The notes under the pieces: model-generated
What the model was told of the DNA's origin: nothing
What the model saw: the letters and a program-made list of their open reading frames with translations, nothing else
Databases searched by the model: none
Shown here: positions 53,553-64,000 of the stretch, piece by piece
Layout of the letters: each line of letters starts with the position of its first letter
How positions within the stretch are numbered: the stretch's first letter is position 1
Position numbers and translations under genes: made by a program
NCBI GenBank assembly: GCA_947470805.1
Contig: CANIVU010000020.1
Coordinates: 24,478-88,477, forward strand
Direction of reading: 5' to 3'
Source: Acidobacteriota bacterium
GTDB taxonomy: Bacteria > Acidobacteriota > Terriglobia > Bryobacterales > Bryobacteraceae
Length of the DNA: 64,000 nucleotides

Positions 53553-56021
53553 ATGCGGCGTGCAAGCTTGGTTTGCCTGTTGGCCGGGTTGTGGCCAGCC
53601 TGCGCCAATGACCTGTTCCTTCGCGAAGTTCGACCTGTTCTGCAGGAGCACTGTCTAGGCTGCCATTCGGGCGCTTCGGCAATGGGGAAGGTGGACCTGT
53701 CGACTCCGGCGGGGCTGGCCAAGGTGGTTAAGGCGGGGAAGCCGGAAGAGAGCCTGCTGTACCAGGCGATGGCGCATACGGGCCGATCGAAGATGCCGAT
53801 GGGGAAGCCGCAGCTGGCGGCTCCGGTGGTGGCGAAGATTGCGGCGTGGATTCGGGCTGGGGCGGAAGCGGGGCCGGCGCAGCATTGGGCGTTTGTGAAG
53901 CCGGTGCGGAAGCCGGTTTCGGGCAATGCGGTGGACGTGTATTTGCGGGCCGCGTACAAGCAGCGCGGGTTGACGCCGGCGCCGGAGGCGGATAAGCGGA
54001 CGCTGTTGCGGCGGGTGACGCTGGACCTGACGGGCGTGCCGCCGACGGTGGAGGAGATGCAGGCGTTTTTGGCGGATTCGCGCGCCGATGCGTATGAACG
54101 CGTTGTGGACCAGTTGTTGGCTAGCTCGCGGTATGGCGAGCGTTGGGGCCGGCACTGGATGGACGTGTGGCGGTATTCGGATTGGTATGGGTACCGGCGT
54201 TCGAACGAAGTGCGCAATAGCCAGCGGCATATTTGGCAGTGGCGGGACTGGATTGTGGAATCGGTGAACGGGGACAAGCCGTATGACCGGATGGTGATGG
54301 AGATGCTGGCCGGGGATGAGATGGCGCCGGGCGACACGAAGGTGCTGCGGGCGACGGGGTACCTGGCGCGGAACTATAACCGCTATGACCGGGACGGGTG
54401 GATGCAGGACGCGGTGGACCATACGGCAATGGCGTTTCTGGGCGTGACGCTGAAGTGCGCGCGTTGCCATGACCACAAGTACGATCCGTTTTCGCAGGCG
54501 GAATACTATCAGTTTCGGGCGTTTTTTGAGCCGTACGAGGTGCGGATTGACCGCGTGCCGGGCGAGACGAATGTTGACAAGGCCGGGCTGGTGCGGGCAT
54601 TCGACGCCAAGGCCGAGACGCCGACGTATTTGTTTGTGGGCGGGAATGTGGCGAGTCCGGACAAGACGAAAGAGTTGACTCCGGCGATTCCGGCGGTGCT
54701 GGGAAAGGTGAGCGCGGCTGCGGCGGTGGACGTGCCGTTGGAGGCGCGGTATCCGGATATTCGCGAGTTTGTGCATCGGGACCTGGTGGCCGACGCGAAG
54801 GGCGAGATTGAGAAGGCCAAGAGCCCGGTGGCGAAGAAGGCGGCGGAGGCGCGGCTGGCTGCGTTGGAAGCGCGGATTCGCGCGGATAAAGCCAAGCATG
54901 CGAAGGCTGGGGATGCGGACGAGTTGGCGAAGACGGCGCAGCGGTTGGAGCGCAACGCTTACGTGTTGACGGGCGAGGCGGACCTGGAGCGGGCGCAGGA
55001 GAAGCTGGCCGAGGCATTGAAGGCTACAAAGCCCGATGGCGAAGTGGACGAGAAGAAAGTGGGCGCGGCGAAGGCGGAGTTGGACAAGGCCGTGGCCTCG
55101 CTGGGCAAGAAGTTGGAAGCGTATTCGCCGATTGGAACGATGTATCCGGAGAAGTCCACGGGGCGGCGGACGGCGCTGGCGAAGTGGATTGCGAGCGCGG
55201 AGAATCCGTTGACGGCGCGGGTGGCGGTGAACCACATTTGGGCGCGGCACTTTGGGCGCGGGATTGTGGAATCGGTGAATGATTTCGGGCAGTACGGTAA
55301 GCTGCCGACGCATCCGGAGTTGCTGGATTATCTGGCGACCGAGTTTGTTTCGAACGGGTGGAAGATGAAGCCGATCCACCGCATGCTGGTAACGAGCCAG
55401 GCCTATCGAATGGCTTCCGTGGGCGAGGTGGCGAACGAGAAGACGGATCCGGACAACCGCTATTTCTGGCGCATGAACGCGCGGCGGATGGAGGCGGAGG
55501 CGGTGCGGGATTCGGTGCTGTTTGTGACCGGGCAACTGGATGCTGCGACGGGCGGGCCGGAGGTGGAGGAGACCAAGGAGTTGGACTCGATGCGGCGCAG
55601 CCTCTACATTCGCCAGGCGCCGGACATCCGCGCGGAGTTCTTGAGCCAGTTCGATGCGGCGAACCCGAACGAGTGCTACCGGCGGGAGGAGAGCATTGTT
55701 CCGCAGCAGGCATTGTCACTGGCCAACAGCCGGTTGACGCTGGAACAGGCGCGGCGGCTGGCGGCGAAGCTGCCGGTGGAGGGGTTCGTTGGAGCGGCGT
55801 TTGAGGCTGTATTGAACCGGCCGCCGACGGCGAGTGAGCGGGACGATGCTGCGACTTTTCTGGCGCAGCAGGCGAAGCTGCTGGCGGATCCGTCGAAACT
55901 GAAACCCTTTGAAACGGGCGTGGCCACACCGTTGAAACCATCGAAGGATCCGGCGCAGCGGGCGCGGGAAAACCTGGTGCATGTGTTGTTTAACCTGAAC
56001 GAGTTCGTCACCATTCGATAA
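53553..56021 (+). CDS. Secreted DUF1549/DUF1553 protein with PSCyt1 cytochrome domain
   Basis: About 822 aa. The start at [18 protein letters not shown] is preferred because it gives a normal signal peptide; a GTG at 53532 overlapping the previous stop is the alternative. Canonical heme site CLGCH at 34-38 (PSCyt1), DUF1549 from about 125 ([20 protein letters not shown]), [12 protein letters not shown], a long Lys/Ala-rich helical insertion at about 405-520, then DUF1553 ([20 protein letters not shown] to the end). Same family as the gene at 27378, but lacking the Ig-like domain and with a complete CxxCH. Confidence 0.87.
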   Translation: MRRASLVCLLAGLWPACANDLFLREVRPVLQEHCLGCHSGASAMGKVDLSTPAGLAKVVKAGKPEESLLYQAMAHTGRSKMPMGKPQLAAPVVAKIAAWIRAGAEAGPAQHWAFVKPVRKPVSGNAVDVYLRAAYKQRGLTPAPEADKRTLLRRVTLDLTGVPPTVEEMQAFLADSRADAYERVVDQLLASSRYGERWGRHWMDVWRYSDWYGYRRSNEVRNSQRHIWQWRDWIVESVNGDKPYDRMVMEMLAGDEMAPGDTKVLRATGYLARNYNRYDRDGWMQDAVDHTAMAFLGVTLKCARCHDHKYDPFSQAEYYQFRAFFEPYEVRIDRVPGETNVDKAGLVRAFDAKAETPTYLFVGGNVASPDKTKELTPAIPAVLGKVSAAAAVDVPLEARYPDIREFVHRDLVADAKGEIEKAKSPVAKKAAEARLAALEARIRADKAKHAKAGDADELAKTAQRLERNAYVLTGEADLERAQEKLAEALKATKPDGEVDEKKVGAAKAELDKAVASLGKKLEAYSPIGTMYPEKSTGRRTALAKWIASAENPLTARVAVNHIWARHFGRGIVESVNDFGQYGKLPTHPELLDYLATEFVSNGWKMKPIHRMLVTSQAYRMASVGEVANEKTDPDNRYFWRMNARRMEAEAVRDSVLFVTGQLDAATGGPEVEETKELDSMRRSLYIRQAPDIRAEFLSQFDAANPNECYRREESIVPQQALSLANSRLTLEQARRLAAKLPVEGFVGAAFEAVLNRPPTASERDDAATFLAQQAKLLADPSKLKPFETGVATPLKPSKDPAQRARENLVHVLFNLNEFVTIR

Positions 56022-56026
56022 CCCCT

Positions 56027-57475
56027 ATGAAACGCCGACGCACATTCCTGACTGAGACTGGACTTGGATTCACGGGCCTGGCGCTGAACGCCATGCTGCA
56101 GCGCGATGGGGTGGTGCATGCGGCGACGGAGGGTTGGAGGCCGCCGGATGGGAAGCCGCACTTTGCGCCGAAGGCGAAGCGGGTGATCTGGCTGTTCATG
56201 ATCGGCGGGGCGAGCCAGATGGAGACGTTTGACCCGAAGCCGATGCTGAACAAGTATGCGGGCAAAACGTTGGACGAGACGCCGTTCAAGGATCTGCAAA
56301 ACAGCCCGTTTGTGAAGAAGAATCTGCGCGAGGTGATTGCGGGGCTGCATACGGTGCACCCGACGATTTACCCGATGCAGATTGGGTTCAAGAAGTACGG
56401 GCAGAGCGGGTTGGATGTGAGCGACTGGTTCCCGCATGTGGGCGGGCACGCGGATAAGCTGGCGGTGGTGCGCTCCATGTGGACCACCGACAACAACCAC
56501 GGCGCGCAGCTGCAGTTCCATACGGGGCGGCATGTGCTGGAGGGGCAGTTCCCGACGATTGGCGCGTGGGTGCATTATGGGCTGGGTTCGTTGAACGATA
56601 ATTTGCCGCAGTTTGTGGTGCTGGGCGAGCCGATTGATTCGTGCTGCGGCGGGCCGTGGGCGCATGGGGCGCACTACCTGGGGCCGGAGCATGACGGCGT
56701 GCAGTTACGGGTGGACGCGAAGAATCCGCTGCCGTTTGCTTCGCCGGGGCCGGATGTTTTTCAGGAAGAGCAGGAGCGCGAGTTTGCGTTGATCGACAAG
56801 ATGAACCGGGCGACGCAGATTCAGTATCCGAATGACCCGGCGCTGCGGGCGCGGATTAAGTCGTATGAGCTTGCGTTCCGGATGCAGACGGCGGTGCCGG
56901 ATGTGATGCGGCTGGATCGCGAATCGGAAGCTACGCGGAAGATGTACGGGTTGGACGAGAAGGTGACGCAGCCGTTTGGGGAGATCTGTTTATCGGCGCG
57001 GCGGCTGGTGGAGCAGGGCACGCGGTTCGTGCAGATTTTCCATGGCGCGGGCGGGGCCGGGGCTTGGGATGCGCATTCGAATTTGAAGACGGGGCACGAG
57101 AAGCTGGCGAAGCAAACCGACAAGCCGATTGCGGGATTGTTGGAGGATTTGAAGCAGCGCGGGTTGTTGGAAGACACGCTGGTGGTGTGGTGCACGGAGT
57201 TCGGCCGGACGCCGGGGGCGCAGAATAGTAACGGGCGGGATCACCATCCGTATGGGTTTACCATTTGGATGGCGGGCGGCGGCGTGAAGGGCGGCGTGAC
57301 GCATGGGGCGACCGATGAGCTGGGGTTCCATGCCATTGAAAACCGCCACTACGTTACCGATCTGCATGCAACGGTTTTGCACCAGATGGGGTTGGACGCG
57401 CGGCGGTTGGAAGTGCCGGGGAGAAAGCGGATCGACATCGATTTTGGCGCGCCGATCCGCGAGATTCTGGCTTAG
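56027..57475 (+). CDS. Tat-exported DUF1501 protein
   Basis: 482-aa DUF1501 member following its usual DUF1553 partner by 5 bases. The leader [20 protein letters not shown] is Tat-like. Signature blocks: [36 protein letters not shown] and [25 protein letters not shown]. Close in layout to the 29695 protein but longer. Convergent with the TonB receptor; stop codons overlap by 4 bases. Confidence 0.88.
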   Translation: MKRRRTFLTETGLGFTGLALNAMLQRDGVVHAATEGWRPPDGKPHFAPKAKRVIWLFMIGGASQMETFDPKPMLNKYAGKTLDETPFKDLQNSPFVKKNLREVIAGLHTVHPTIYPMQIGFKKYGQSGLDVSDWFPHVGGHADKLAVVRSMWTTDNNHGAQLQFHTGRHVLEGQFPTIGAWVHYGLGSLNDNLPQFVVLGEPIDSCCGGPWAHGAHYLGPEHDGVQLRVDAKNPLPFASPGPDVFQEEQEREFALIDKMNRATQIQYPNDPALRARIKSYELAFRMQTAVPDVMRLDRESEATRKMYGLDEKVTQPFGEICLSARRLVEQGTRFVQIFHGAGGAGAWDAHSNLKTGHEKLAKQTDKPIAGLLEDLKQRGLLEDTLVVWCTEFGRTPGAQNSNGRDHHPYGFTIWMAGGGVKGGVTHGATDELGFHAIENRHYVTDLHATVLHQMGLDARRLEVPGRKRIDIDFGAPIREILA

Positions 57476-60400
57476 AACTTGTAGTGAAGTCCTAGCTGGA
57501 TGATACGGGCCTGATTGCCGCCGATGAGGCTGCTGATCCGGCCGAAGTTGGCGTTGCCGCGCTGCTGGTTGGGCAGGGCGAAGTTGGCGTGGTTGATGAA
57601 GTTGAGCGATTCGGCTCGGAACTGCAACCGGTGGCCTTCATTAATTCGGAAGTCCTTCAGTAGCGAGATGTCCGAGACGATGGCGCCTGGCCCGCTGGCT
57701 ACGGTGCGGCCGGCGTTGCCGAACGTGTTCACCGCTGGCGCGGCGAAGCCGGCTGTGTTGAAAAACGTTTCGCCGAGCACGTTGGCGCGCCAGTTTGCGT
57801 TTTCGGTGTAGGGCGCCACGACGTTGGAGCGGACGGCGGCGGCAGTGGGGTAGATGGCCGCGCCGTTGTTTTCAATGAAGCCGAAGGGAGCACCGGAGCG
57901 GGCCTCGAAGAGTAGCGAGGTGGACCAGCCGCCGAGGGTCTGTTTGAGCAGGCCGTTGCCGGCGGGGGAGGGGATGGCCCAGGTGACGTTGCTGACGAAG
58001 CGATGGGCGACGTTGTTGCCGGAGAGGCCGCGATCGGCACGGCGGTCATACTGGTTGCCGAAGGCGTTATCGCCGGCGTTGCCGCCGAGTTCGTTGCGGG
58101 CGCGGACGTCGTCGATGGCCTTGGACCAGGTGTAGTTAAAGCGGAACTGGACGCCGTGGGAGAGGCGCTTGTCCAGGCGGACGTTGAGGCCGTGGTAGTT
58201 CGAGTTGCCGATGGTGGCGGAGATGACGCGCACGTCGGAGAACTGCGGGAAGGGGCGGAGCACCTGCGGGTTGGAGTTGGTGCCGATGAGCGATTGCGGC
58301 ACCTGGTTGATGGACCGCGAGGTGGGTGCGCCGAGCTTGTGGCCGAGCGAGCCGAGGTAGGCGATTTCGAGCACCGACTGGAAGGGTAGCTGGCGCTGGA
58401 TGTTGAAGTTGAACGTGTTCAAGTAGGGGACTGCCCGGCCGGTGGGTTCGAAGAATTCGACGGCGAGCGTGGGAGCAGCGCCGACCTTGACGGCGCCGAA
58501 GCCGGGAACGAGGCTCGCTTCGGTTAACGGCGCGATGTAGGGCAGGCCATTGCGAAGTTGGAAGGCCGCAGTGCGGCCGCCATCGGTGGAGACGAAGTCG
58601 CCACGGACGCCGAAGCCGATATTGGCGACGATGGGCGTGGCCTGATCGTACTGGCCGATGAAGAGCGTGGCGCCGCCGCCGCGGAGGATCCACTTATCGG
58701 TCACGCGATAGCTGAAGCCGAGGCGGGGGCCGAAGTTGTTCTTGTCGAAGTTGTGGGCGTATTTGCTGAGGCCGTTGCGGCCGGACCAGGTGAGGACGCC
58801 GGGGGTGCCGCTGACGGGGTTGATGGCGGTGCGGTCGAAGGAGTTCTGGCGGTTATCGACCGATTCATAGCGGGGCCAGTCGAGATCCCAGCGCAGGCCG
58901 GCGTTGATGGTGAGGCGCGGGGTGACTTTCCAATCGTCCTGGACGAAGGCGCCGAAGGCGTTGGCGCGGCTGCGGATGAGCGGGGCTTCGGCGCGGGAGC
59001 CGCTGTTGGCCCAGCCGAGGAGGAGGGCGGCGAGAGCGTCGTTGGTGGCGGTGTTGTTGAAGCCCAACACGCCGCCGGCGGAGCCGCTCCAGACGTCGTC
59101 ATTCGACGAGCGGCGGAATTCGCCACCGTATTTCCAGGTGTGTTTGCCGGCGATTTGGGTGAGGTTCGAGGTGATGTGATCGCCGCGGATGGGCACCTGC
59201 AGGCGTTCATGTTCGCCGACGCCGAAGCCGGTGAGGCCGGTCAAGGAGATTGTCGGGAAGAAACGGTCGTTGGTTCCGAGGATGCCGAGTTGCTTGGCGA
59301 GGCCGAGATCGGTGCCGCCGGATTTGTTGATGTTCTTGCGACGGTCATAGGAATAGCGGGTTTCGACGATGGTGGTGGGCGAGAGGTTGTGCTGCCAGGT
59401 GGCTGACCAGCTGTAGTAGCTGCCCTCGCTACGGGAGTTGCAGGGGTCGACGCCGGCGGTGGAGAAGATGGGGGCGTTCAGGGTGGAACTGGTGTTCGTC
59501 AGCAGGCGGCCGTAGACGCGGTCCCGGTCAGAGAAGGTGTGATCGATGCGGGTGACGAAGTTGTTCGACGGGTTGGTGATCAACTGGTTGGCCCGGAAGT
59601 TGTTGTTGCGGCTGCGGGCTCCATCGACGTTGGGGGCGGGGTAGAGCTTGGCGATGGCGGCGCCGACGGGGTCGAGCCGGTTGGCCGGGACGATGTTGCC
59701 GGCGAAGGGGGTGCCGGTGAGCGGGTCACGGACGACGGTGGAGTTGGCGGAGAAGTTGTCGCTGATTTCGGCGGCTGTGGGCACGCTGGCGAGCAGGGTG
59801 CTTTGCCGGTTGTTGCGGATGCCTTCGTAGTTGAAGAAGAAGAACGTGCGGTCGCGACGGATGGGGCCGCCGATGCTGGCGCCGAACTGGTTGTAGCGGA
59901 GCACTGGTTTGGCGGCGGCGAAGAAATTGCGCGCGTCGAAGGCATCGTTGCGCAGGAATTCGTAGGACGAGCCGTGGAGTTTGTTGGTCCCGGAGCGGGT
60001 GGTCATTTGGATATAGCCGCCGCCGGTGCGGCCCAGTTCGGCTTTATAGTTGGCTACTTCGACGTTGAACTCTTCCAGCGATTCAACGGGTGGATCGTAG
60101 TTCAGCGTGGCGACACCGAGCAAGATGTTCTGCGCGTTGCCGCCGTCGATGGTCCACATGGCGTTATCGCCACGGCCGCCCGCGATGGCGAAAGTGGAGC
60201 CGGTGCCGTTCTGCACGACGAAGCCATTGAGCCGGACCAATTGAGCGGCGCGGCGGCCGACCAAGGGCATGTTGGCGATGGTGCTATTGCGGACGACGGA
60301 TCCGAGGGATGAAGTGTCGGTGGCGAGGAGCGGAGCGTCGGCCTCGACGTTGATGCTTTCGGCCACGGCGCCGACTTCGAGTGCCACGTCGATGCGGGCC

Positions 60401-60708
60401 GTGGCGCCGGTTTCCAGTCGCACGCCGGCGCGGCGGTAGTTCTTAAACCCGGGGGCGGTGACGGTGAGTTCATACTGGCCGGGCTTGACGAGCGGGAGGG
60501 TGAAGTTGCCGGTGGCGTTCGTGAGGTTGGCGTAGGATTCGCCGGTTTGGGTGTTGTGGACCTTAACGGCAGCGTCGCGGACGGCGCTGGCCGAGGGGTC
60601 CGTGACGAGCCCGGTAAGGGTTGCGGTTTGCTGGGCGGAGAGGGTCGCGCCAAGCAGAAATAGAGACAAGACGAGTCCGCGCGTGCGGCTCGGGCGTGAG
60701 CTGGGCAT
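57472..60708 (-). CDS. TonB-dependent receptor, Oar-like, with carboxypeptidase-regulatory domain
   Basis: 1078-aa outer-membrane receptor. Arg-rich leader [20 protein letters not shown], carboxypeptidase-regulatory domain at about 27-108, plug with [17 protein letters not shown] and [28 protein letters not shown], barrel ending [10 protein letters not shown]. The upstream 200 bases contain an imperfect palindrome (60850-60868). Third member of its family in this window. The two closest relatives are not identical enough to suggest a recent duplication. Confidence 0.9.
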   Translation of the reverse strand: MPSSRPSRTRGLVLSLFLLGATLSAQQTATLTGLVTDPSASAVRDAAVKVHNTQTGESYANLTNATGNFTLPLVKPGQYELTVTAPGFKNYRRAGVRLETGATARIDVALEVGAVAESINVEADAPLLATDTSSLGSVVRNSTIANMPLVGRRAAQLVRLNGFVVQNGTGSTFAIAGGRGDNAMWTIDGGNAQNILLGVATLNYDPPVESLEEFNVEVANYKAELGRTGGGYIQMTTRSGTNKLHGSSYEFLRNDAFDARNFFAAAKPVLRYNQFGASIGGPIRRDRTFFFFNYEGIRNNRQSTLLASVPTAAEISDNFSANSTVVRDPLTGTPFAGNIVPANRLDPVGAAIAKLYPAPNVDGARSRNNNFRANQLITNPSNNFVTRIDHTFSDRDRVYGRLLTNTSSTLNAPIFSTAGVDPCNSRSEGSYYSWSATWQHNLSPTTIVETRYSYDRRKNINKSGGTDLGLAKQLGILGTNDRFFPTISLTGLTGFGVGEHERLQVPIRGDHITSNLTQIAGKHTWKYGGEFRRSSNDDVWSGSAGGVLGFNNTATNDALAALLLGWANSGSRAEAPLIRSRANAFGAFVQDDWKVTPRLTINAGLRWDLDWPRYESVDNRQNSFDRTAINPVSGTPGVLTWSGRNGLSKYAHNFDKNNFGPRLGFSYRVTDKWILRGGGATLFIGQYDQATPIVANIGFGVRGDFVSTDGGRTAAFQLRNGLPYIAPLTEASLVPGFGAVKVGAAPTLAVEFFEPTGRAVPYLNTFNFNIQRQLPFQSVLEIAYLGSLGHKLGAPTSRSINQVPQSLIGTNSNPQVLRPFPQFSDVRVISATIGNSNYHGLNVRLDKRLSHGVQFRFNYTWSKAIDDVRARNELGGNAGDNAFGNQYDRRADRGLSGNNVAHRFVSNVTWAIPSPAGNGLLKQTLGGWSTSLLFEARSGAPFGFIENNGAAIYPTAAAVRSNVVAPYTENANWRANVLGETFFNTAGFAAPAVNTFGNAGRTVASGPGAIVSDISLLKDFRINEGHRLQFRAESLNFINHANFALPNQQRGNANFGRISSLIGGNQARIIQLGLHYKF

Positions 60709-60849
60709 ACGAAATTCCTTTGGAAAATGAAGGGTCTACCCGCGCAAGGGCGGGAGTTCAGGGAGTGGGGTTGTGTCCGGCGTTAGCGGGGACAACAACA
60801 GGGACAGCCGCGCATCCGGGGACAGGGTGCAGGTGCGTGGAAATATAAA

Positions 60850-60868
60850 CTCGACATTGCATATCGAG
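60850..60868. promoter_or_regulatory. 19-bp imperfect palindrome upstream of TonB receptor
   Basis: CTCGA...TCGAG with an AT/AT inner pair, about 140 bases before the receptor start and in the only AT-rich part of the gap (60841-60900). It could be a repressor operator. No firm -35/-10 was identified. Confidence 0.3.
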
Positions 60869-60919
60869 AATACTATGTATTTCAAATTTGGTCAAGATGT
60901 TCTCGACTCTTTTTGTCGG

Positions 60920-63766
60920 TTAATGGCCGCGGACGAATAGCAGGCGGCAGAACTCGCCCCGCGTCGTTCCCTTTGCCAGTGCCCACGGCGCCACTCCAGC
61001 CAGCTCAAACCAGCGCCGCGCCGACGCCTCATCCAGCACATCATCCGGCCGCGCCAAGTAGTCCGGGAAGAACCCCTTCGTGCCGAAATACTGCATGGCC
61101 GCGAATGCCGGGTGCTTGTGGTCGACATCCTTGAAATACGTCAACACCTGCCCGCGTGCCACCAACAGCCGCTGCAGTGCCTCCACATCAATCGCCCGCG
61201 GCTGCCGCCCATCGCGCAGGGCCAGATGCGCCGCCGCACCCGCCGCCTCGCCCATCGCCATCCACGTAGGCTCCAGCCGAATCGTCGAAAACGCCACATG
61301 CGTGGTCGACGCGGCCACCGGCACCAGCAGCCCATCCACCTTCTCCGGCACCAGGATCCGGTAGGGAATCTGGTACGGCTTGGTGTAGTCGTCCAGCATG
61401 TAGATGTAGCCCTCCAGCACTTTCGTCTGCCCCGGCTCGCGTTTGCGCGTGGGGAAGCTGTCGATCGGAAACTCCCCAGAGGCGATGCTGTCACTATGCA
61501 CCGGCGCCCGCTGCGCGCCAGCGGCCAGCGTCACGTCGTTTTCGCTCAACGTATAAAGGCCGACGATACGCCGCGCCTCCCGGATATAGAGTTGCCACGG
61601 GAAGTGGCCCTCGTCGGTGAACTCATCCTTCGCCAGGTTGAACCCCCGTGCCAGCCGCCGGTGCTCCTCGGGAATCGCCGCGTCGTTCTGCAGGAAATAC
61701 AGCAGGCCCAAAGTCACGTTCCGAATATGCGCCGTGATCCGCTCGCGCTCCTCCCAGCTCGCTTCCGGATACCGCGCGCTCTCCTCGGCGAAGGGGAACC
61801 CTAGCGCCTTCGGGAACATATTCACGTCGGTCTTGGCATTCGGCAACTCCGCCACCGATAGCGCCCGCACCGCCGTGCCCATCAAGGGCTTGAACATCCC
61901 GCGCCCGTCTTTGTAATTCGCCGGCATGCCCATCCGGCCCTCTTTCCAATCGTCGAGATAGCCCAGATACCGCTCGCGCTTGTAGTCCGGTGGCGGCCCC
62001 GCCAGCACGTACGCATTCGCCGCATTCGTCGTCAGGCACAGCCGGAAGGTATACGCCGGAATGCGCTTGTCGCCCTCGCCCGTCGACCCCGCCAAAAACT
62101 CCCGCGTGTCGTGATCCTGATAGATCACGCCCGCGTGCTTCTCCTTGAACTCCGCCCGCGATTCCCGCCCCAAACGGTATCGCGCGCCCGCAGCCGCCGC
62201 TAGGTCGCCCTCATAGGTCCCATCTATAAACACGCCCCCGCGAAACTCCTCCATTGCGAGCGTGTCGCGGTTCCGAACTTTCATCACCGCCACCCGCGTC
62301 CCCACCTTCTCCACACTCTCCAACTGCCGTCGCGCAAACAGCGTCACCCCCTCGCGCACCAACATCTCCCGCAGCAGTCGCTCCGCCACCGAAGGCTCGT
62401 AATAATACCCATCCCGCGCCAGTTTCACGTTTTCCGACGACGGCCCGAACCGCTCCACATAGTAGTCCCGCACCCGCCCCACAAACTCGCGGAACAACCC
62501 GCCAATCGCCTCTTTCGTCTCAATATCGCTCTTCCCCAAACCGCTCGCCGCCATGCCGCCCACGTGGTTGTGATACTCCACCAACGCCACGCGCCGCCCC
62601 AATCGCGCCGCCGCCACCGCCGCGCCAATCCCACCCGGCGTCGCCCCGTACACCACCACATCGAACGTCTTCGGCGTCGCTGCCAGCGGAATCTCGGTGA
62701 TCTGAATATCTTCTTTATTCGTCGAATACACCACCCACAGCGAACCCCCGTGCTCCATCGCATGCGGATACTGGAACGTTCCCTTTCCCCGCTTAAATCG
62801 CGGCCCGGGAGCATCGCGCCGAATCGCCGCCGGCTGCAGAAACTGCCATCCGTCGCGGCTATAGGAGATCGCCAGCGGGTCGCGCCCCTCCGGGTTCGGA
62901 TTGTTGATCAGATAGTACGCGCCCGTCGATAGCCGCCCCACGAAATTCTTGCTCGTCGCGTCTGGATAATTCGTCACCACCGCCGGCGACCACGTCTTCC
63001 CCTCATCGCGCGAAACCATATGAATCAGCCGCCGAGACTTGTTGTTGTCGCGAATCACCAGATGCGCCACCCCATCGGCGCCGACGAACCAGCTCGGTTC
63101 GTCCAGCTTTTCAAACGGCGGCGGCGCGGCCAGCGGTTGATAGGTCCACTTCGTCGGCGCGGCCGGATCGGCATAGGCAGCGAACAGGTCCATGTTCTCA
63201 TCGCGGCACGGCATGAACAGCCGCGCGCCCAGACGCTCCGGCGGAAAGTTGTTCATGCACTTCGGCGCGAACACGCCCTGCTCTTTCCACCCAGCCCCCG
63301 TCCATGCAAACCACACCAGCGTCAAATCCCGCCACACCGGAGCCTTCCCTCTCAAACGGTAATCTGCACTCGCCACCCGCGCCCCCAACGCGTATAAACG
63401 CCCCTCCCGTGCAAACAGCCCGCGCGCAATCCACCTCTGCGGTCCCTTCGCCCCATCCGGATCGGCGGCCAATACGCGCGCCCCAGACCACTGATGCCCA
63501 TCCCGGCTCGTCGCAAAGAGAATCTGTTGATCCGGGTCCTCTTCCAGCCCCGCGGCTGAAGACCACATCGCAAAAAACTGCCCATCGAAATGCGCCAGAT
63601 ACGAATGCAGATTAAACTGCGACCGCCCCGCCACGCCCGCGAACACCGTGCTCGTCCGGCCCTTTAACAACTCCAACCGCCCCATCGCGGCCGAATCTCC
63701 CAGCAACCGTTCCGCCTGCCCGAACAGTCCGCACGCGCCCAACAACAAAAACAGAAAATTTCTCAT
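60920..63766 (-). CDS. Secreted sialidase-like propeller fused to FAD-dependent oxidoreductase
   Basis: 948 aa from MRNFLFLLLGACGLFGQ (a GTG three codons upstream is an alternative). Residues about 25-365 form a sialidase/BNR-like region with an Asp-box (SRDEGKTW, about 252-259) and further SRDG repeats. From about 368 an FAD-binding Rossmann motif follows (FDVVVYGATPGGIGAAVAAA) with the layout of the FAD_oxidored family seen in secreted acidobacterial and planctomycete proteins (GGMAASGLGKSDIETKEAIGG, IDGTYEGDLAAAAG). Likely glycan recognition or cleavage combined with sugar or ester oxidation; not proven. The plus strand is strongly C-rich here. Confidence 0.8.
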   Translation of the reverse strand: MRNFLFLLLGACGLFGQAERLLGDSAAMGRLELLKGRTSTVFAGVAGRSQFNLHSYLAHFDGQFFAMWSSAAGLEEDPDQQILFATSRDGHQWSGARVLAADPDGAKGPQRWIARGLFAREGRLYALGARVASADYRLRGKAPVWRDLTLVWFAWTGAGWKEQGVFAPKCMNNFPPERLGARLFMPCRDENMDLFAAYADPAAPTKWTYQPLAAPPPFEKLDEPSWFVGADGVAHLVIRDNNKSRRLIHMVSRDEGKTWSPAVVTNYPDATSKNFVGRLSTGAYYLINNPNPEGRDPLAISYSRDGWQFLQPAAIRRDAPGPRFKRGKGTFQYPHAMEHGGSLWVVYSTNKEDIQITEIPLAATPKTFDVVVYGATPGGIGAAVAAARLGRRVALVEYHNHVGGMAASGLGKSDIETKEAIGGLFREFVGRVRDYYVERFGPSSENVKLARDGYYYEPSVAERLLREMLVREGVTLFARRQLESVEKVGTRVAVMKVRNRDTLAMEEFRGGVFIDGTYEGDLAAAAGARYRLGRESRAEFKEKHAGVIYQDHDTREFLAGSTGEGDKRIPAYTFRLCLTTNAANAYVLAGPPPDYKRERYLGYLDDWKEGRMGMPANYKDGRGMFKPLMGTAVRALSVAELPNAKTDVNMFPKALGFPFAEESARYPEASWEERERITAHIRNVTLGLLYFLQNDAAIPEEHRRLARGFNLAKDEFTDEGHFPWQLYIREARRIVGLYTLSENDVTLAAGAQRAPVHSDSIASGEFPIDSFPTRKREPGQTKVLEGYIYMLDDYTKPYQIPYRILVPEKVDGLLVPVAASTTHVAFSTIRLEPTWMAMGEAAGAAAHLALRDGRQPRAIDVEALQRLLVARGQVLTYFKDVDHKHPAFAAMQYFGTKGFFPDYLARPDDVLDEASARRWFELAGVAPWALAKGTTRGEFCRLLFVRGH

Positions 63767-63841
63767 GATGCCCACCCAGTAGCTTATAGCAGCAGCGAAA
63801 GTTCACAGAAACCACTAGTTCGGGTGGCATATCAGGTGGGA

Positions 63842-63847
63842 TATACT
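63842..63847 (+). promoter_or_regulatory. Possible -10 element of the gene at the right edge
   Basis: TATACT lies 51 bases before the ATG at 63899. There is no convincing -35 at 17 bp spacing (TTCGGG), so the call is weak. Confidence 0.25.
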
Positions 63848-63898
63848 GTCCGCATCCAGTCCTAAATGCTTAAGGACCTTTAAGAGGAAATCAGTTTC

Positions 63899-64000
63899 AT
63901 GTCCAAATGGTTATTCCTTGTGGCGCTTAGTTGCGCCGCAATACTTCCCGCGCCTGCGCAGGTCGCCTCCGCTGAAGTCAGCGGTACCGTGCTCGACCCA
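63899..64000 (+). CDS. N-terminus of a secreted protein, probably another TonB receptor (cut by window end)
   Basis: 34 codons are visible. AGAGGAAA precedes the ATG. The sequence shows a signal peptide (MSKWLFLVALSCAAILPAPA) followed by ASAEVSGTVLDP, which is the opening of the carboxypeptidase-regulatory domain found in the three Oar-like receptors of this window. The rest lies outside. Confidence 0.65.
   Translation, partial: MSKWLFLVALSCAAILPAPAQVASAEVSGTVLDP

Overview
The window looks like chromosomal DNA from an acidobacterium of the Solibacter/Bryobacter type (Bryobacterales). The evidence is a secreted SBBP-repeat protein ending in the Solibacter-type TIGR03437 C-terminal domain, three large Oar-like TonB-dependent receptors with an N-terminal carboxypeptidase-regulatory fold, two sets of DUF1549/DUF1553 plus DUF1501 genes, secreted sulfatases, and high GC. 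Housekeeping genes (guaB, efp, yggX, mscS) are scattered among them. No rRNA, tRNA or CRISPR was seen.

Layout. 0-9.7 kb: a secreted parvulin, an MsbA-type ABC exporter, a 78-bp tandem array that appears to be made from a piece of the neighbouring sulfatase gene, two Tat-type sulfatases and a TonB receptor. 9.9-19.5 kb, mostly minus strand: yggX, mscS, the SBBP/TIGR03437 protein, a CocE-like hydrolase, a second TonB receptor and a small unknown gene. 19.6-25 kb: a secreted alpha/beta hydrolase, a RAYT (REP-associated tyrosine transposase) gene flanked by its probable REP elements, a SirB1-like protein, an FG-GAP protein and two small membrane proteins. 25-32.7 kb: guaB and efp, divergent, then a DUF1553-DUF1501-PPC operon. 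32.7-35.95 kb: a compositionally distinct island with a truncated Rhs gene carrying a nuclease-like toxin tip, its overlapping double-CxxC immunity gene, and a displaced rhs core fragment. 36.6-45.3 kb: a respiratory operon (CcoS-like, Rieske, b6-type cytochrome b, heptaheme cytochrome c, truncated CcoN, CcoG, a 49-aa membrane protein, CcoI). 45.3-49 kb: hybrid histidine kinase, single-domain response regulator and sigma-54 activator. 49-60.7 kb: M20 peptidase, CBM9-like protein, cytochrome-quinoprotein fusion, DUF1553, DUF1501 and a convergent third TonB receptor. 60.9-63.8 kb: a sialidase-like/FAD-oxidoreductase fusion. The window ends in the first codons of another secreted protein.

How the genes fit together. 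The secreted hydrolases, sulfatases, receptors and surface cytochromes suggest scavenging of complex, sulfated or plant/microbial polymers. The 36-45 kb operon would pass electrons from quinol through a Rieske/b complex and a heptaheme cytochrome to a cbb3-type oxidase. As read here, however, ccoN stops just before its conserved heme-ligand histidines and runs straight into a 5'-truncated ccoG, with ccoO and ccoP missing. This is either an internal deletion or an assembly join.

The most interesting items are the ccoN/ccoG junction, the RAYT with six REP copies sitting at gene 3' ends, the Rhs toxin-immunity island with its displaced core fragment, the array derived from the sulfatase gene, and sign changes of strand GC skew near 6 kb and, abruptly, near 60.8 kb. 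All family assignments come from reading motifs by eye; no database search was run.
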